A stretch of DNA of 28,204 bases from Chara braunii (Eukaryota; Streptophyta; Charophyceae; Charales; Characeae). The DNA lies in contig BFEA01000297.1 of NCBI GenBank assembly GCA_003427395.1, positions 1,070,751-1,098,954 of the forward strand. The letters run 5' to 3'. This document shows positions 26,023 through 28,204 of the stretch, piece after piece (within the stretch, counting starts at the first letter, position 1; each line of letters opens with the position of its first letter). The notes below the pieces were generated by a model, which was not told the origin of the DNA, searched no databases, and saw only the letters and a program-made list of their open reading frames with translations. The position numbers and the translations under genes were made by a program.

Positions 26023-27309
26023 ACCAGTCCTATACCAACCAACAATGCTAGCCATGCGTGGTAATCGCGGCTTCGGCCTCGCGATATTGAATGGTTGCAG
26101 GAATATATCGTAAGGGGTTACCCCTCACGATATTGAACGGCTAAAGGACATGTCGTTCGACCCTTGCGACACTTCTGCCCTCAGGGTTGGGTGTCCCGAC
26201 GGGCAGAGCAAATGGGCTCTGAGCGAGGGGAGGTTCACTCCCTGCAGAGCCTAGGGCTTGGGATGTCATGGACAAGGACCTTGAATCCCGGCCCAGGACC
26301 AACGTCCGACTAAGAAACCCTCAAGAAACAGCCAAAATGAAAGGAAGGATCTTCCTTATGTCCCTCAGTCTTAACCCCTGAGTAAGCTTTTAGTACGGGG
26401 CCCCATAGGCCACACGAACACTCATCACAGGTGCACCTACGTATACATATATCAGGGGGTAAGTATGTGACGATCACTTCTCACAGTCTCAGTGGGGTCT
26501 CTCACAACCATATGTATATATGTGATCGCAGGGCAATTAAATCCCAAACCAGAGTCACAGAACATACCTGCAATCACATCAAAGAAGCAAACGACAATCC
26601 ATGCACTACACAGAGTCAACCCCAACCATTCTCTGCACTCATACCCCTCGCTTTAGCCATGCAAACCCCAGCCTCCCGTCCAGCCAACCATAATTAAATA
26701 CTGAGCACCTTTGTCAAATGGCCATTCAATAAAAGCCCGGGTGAAACCTTAACGAAACATTAAAATCACCAGGGCTAAAGCCTTTTAGGTTGAGTGTGGA
26801 GTATGAGTTGGAATTGAATTGTAGACCGACAAATCGGCAACCGACTTGTTATCAGTGATAACAGAAGATGATCCGCGTAGGATCGAGCTGAATCTAGTCC
26901 AGATCCTTAATCAATTGATCAAGAGGACCTGTAACACATGACAGACCAATCTCCAAGCTAAATCTATCAGTCCTTGGAGGACAATCATGATCTCACTCAA
27001 AAATCTACCTAATTAACTAAGCTTAACATACCCTTAGCAATGCCCAAAACAAATTTAGACCTTGACAGAGTATCCACTATACAGAGTGTACCGCCAGAAT
27101 CGCCACCTCTCAAAATATAATCTATCTCCTTTAAACTAATAAAATTTCGGCAGCGCTTCCCGTAGGATAAGTGTCTTTTCATAATTTATATCAGCCCGAA
27201 TATGAAAACAGAAATAGTCTTTGACTATCCAAAGTTCATTTTTTGTCTAACTCCCTGAATTAGCAAAAAATTCAACAGAAAAATTGTCGCCGTTTTTTTT
27301 TTTTTGTTG

Positions 27310-27560
27310 ATCGTGGGGCCTCACCCCCGAACAACTGTTTAAAAACTGTTTTTCAACTGTTTATCCTGGCACATGCACCATGGTCTACAGGAAGTGAAGG
27401 AAACCAACGTGCGTGACTTATGTAGTCAACATGAAGTGACAGGATAAATAGTTGAACTTTGAGTTGATAAACTATTGAGAATCTGTTTATATTCTGTTGA
27501 ACTACGTTTGGAAGGTTGAACTATGTCTTGGTAAACTGTTTATCAACAGTTGAACACAGG
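27310..27560. repeat. Cluster of AACTGTTTA motifs in both orientations
   Basis: AACTGTTT occurs three times at 27332-27363 and again inside GTAAACTGTTTATCAACAGTTGAAC near 27532. GTTGAACT-type motifs recur at about 27450, 27497, 27514 and 27545. TCAACTGTTTATCCTG (about 27353) and CAGGATAAATAGTTGA (about 27440) form an inverted pair. The pattern resembles subterminal motif arrays of DNA transposons, but ends were not defined. Confidence 0.55.
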
Positions 27561-27974
27561 ACTTTATGTTGGAAATCGTGATAGAAATGTGATGGTGGTG
27601 TGATGAATCATGTTGGAAATGTGATGGTGTTATGTTTCGATTTATGGTGCTTGCCTGTCGGAGACCTCTCTATTCATATTCATGCATGCCTGTGTCCCAT
27701 TGGAGCAGAGGGGAGCATTCCGGTTGATAAATTCCGTGACTCACTCATTCCAGACAACAAAGAAGAGATGAACACGCACACCTCCCAAGCTTGTGACTCC
27801 TCTCCCCCCCGGACACACACACAATGACGGTACACTGACACTCTCATACACATTGTTGAAGTGGACATCATGTATACATGCTAGCTGTGACCACCCTTTC
27901 GGGGCCATATACGTTCCCTCTCTCTCTCCCTCCCTTCAATTACCCCTCTCTCTCTCTCACTCTCTCCACCCACA
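27561..27974. other. Unassigned segment with short simple repeats
   Basis: AAATGTGATGGTG is repeated near 27585 and 27617. CT-rich tracts occur near 27917-27965. No gene recognised. Confidence 0.45.
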
Positions 27975-27975
27975 C

Positions 27976-28072
27976 TTGTGACGATGAGGTTGGGAAGTGG
28001 GAGTCATGTACGAAGACGTTGTAGGTGTATTCTGGTGTAAGTGGCACCCACTTCCAACCCTCATCATCATGC
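27976..28072. repeat. Hairpin with GATGAGGTTGGGAAGTGGG arms
   Basis: The left arm GATGAGGTTGGGAAGTGGGA (about 27983-28002) pairs with CCCACTTCCAACCCTCATC (about 28047-28065). A direct copy of the left arm, TTGTGACGATGAGGTTGGGA, appears again at 28181-28204 and runs off the window, so a second hairpin may follow. Confidence 0.75.
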
Positions 28073-28105
28073 GGGGTTCCTTGTGTGTTTGCTGTTCATA
28101 TTGCA

Positions 28106-28110
<5 letters not shown>

Positions 28111-28175
<65 letters not shown>
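28111..28175. repeat. (CT)n-(GT)n microsatellite
   Basis: CT repeats run to 28167 and are followed by a short GT tract. Confidence 0.97.
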
Positions 28176-28204
28176 TACAGTTGTGACGATGAGGTTGGGA
28201 AGTG

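Larger units (their letters stand above)
24970..27290 (+). repeat. Large LTR-like repeat, copy 2
   Basis: This is a diverged homologue of 14101-17080 in the same orientation. Matching landmarks are GGAGCGTCCGCAAGCCGCTC, CTTACCTCCACC, GTATCCCTGCCGAG, AGGTGGATCAGCCGAGGGCG, CATAGGGGGTACG, TCCCAAGCGCGAC (near 25272), CAACCCCAACCATTCTC, TTTTAGGTTGAGTGTGG, GCAACCGACTTGTTATCAG and AATTTCGGCAGCGCTTCCC (about 27146). An internal duplication of about 546 bp carries CCATAACTTTCCGACG...TTATTATAAAACCGCGCGG (about 25406-25475) and CCATAACTTTCAGAC...GATATAAAGCCTCGCGGCAG (about 25952-26022). Each looks like a TATA-type promoter. No retroviral-type proteins were found, so it may be a solo LTR or untranslated region. 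Confidence 0.6.

Noticed and set aside
14101-27290. Interpreting the two large repeats as the 5' and 3' LTRs of one element
   Set aside because: They are strongly diverged, no gag or pol lies between, and the interval contains an assembly junction and a gap.

Overview
The window looks like nuclear DNA from a streptophyte green alga. Chara is my best guess, but the sequence does not prove it. Three signals point that way: a decayed mitochondrial insert whose nad2, rps7 and rps12 pieces read like plant-type mitochondrial proteins, a dynein light intermediate chain exon (a dynein subunit, so a lineage that may still make flagella), and repeats of plant LTR-retrotransposon type. Only one protein-coding gene is convincing. 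Nearly everything else is mobile-element debris, foldback elements, simple repeats and unassigned DNA. There is no operon-like organisation.

Layout, left to right. 1-300: two head-to-head copies of a small repeat that carries hammerhead ribozyme sequence. 301-378: a GA microsatellite. 900-2450: a degenerate repeat of about 150 bp, interrupted at 1315-1761 by a clean Harbinger/Tourist-type MITE. 2690-2890: a foldback element. 3376-3565: a CAGACAGG minisatellite. 3627-5915 (minus strand): a long exon of a dynein light intermediate chain. 6200-7115: CT, TCAA and CCATCATCCTT simple repeats. 7120-10230: mostly unassigned, with CATCAT, GA and CT/GT tracts. 10232-10396: a second foldback element, related to the one at 2690. 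11716-12330: three tandem units of about 215 bp next to a tRNA-like SINE head. 12433-13558: the mitochondrial insert. 13893-14092: a tRNA-related SINE. 14101-17080: the first copy of a large AT-rich LTR-like repeat. 17497-17534: an exact Nextera mate-pair junction adapter, left in the assembly.

From 17535 to the single N at 20876 the sequence has a different character: two related hairpin MITEs, then a cluster of hammerhead-bearing repeats in direct and inverted order with TA tracts. It ends in 91 bp identical to positions 5-95 of the window. From 20877 on, LTR-like sequence resumes with the same CCCCAACCTAGGGGTA module that ends the stretch before the adapter. The block 17535-20875 is therefore probably misplaced. 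24970-27290 is a second, diverged copy of the large repeat. The window ends in hairpin arms and a CT tract.

The most interesting biology is the roughly 120-140 bp repeat family whose minus strand folds as a type III hammerhead ribozyme. Copies occur in tandem and as near-perfect palindromes, an arrangement unlike a standard plant retrozyme. The clearest caution is that linkage across 17497-17534 and 20876 should not be trusted.
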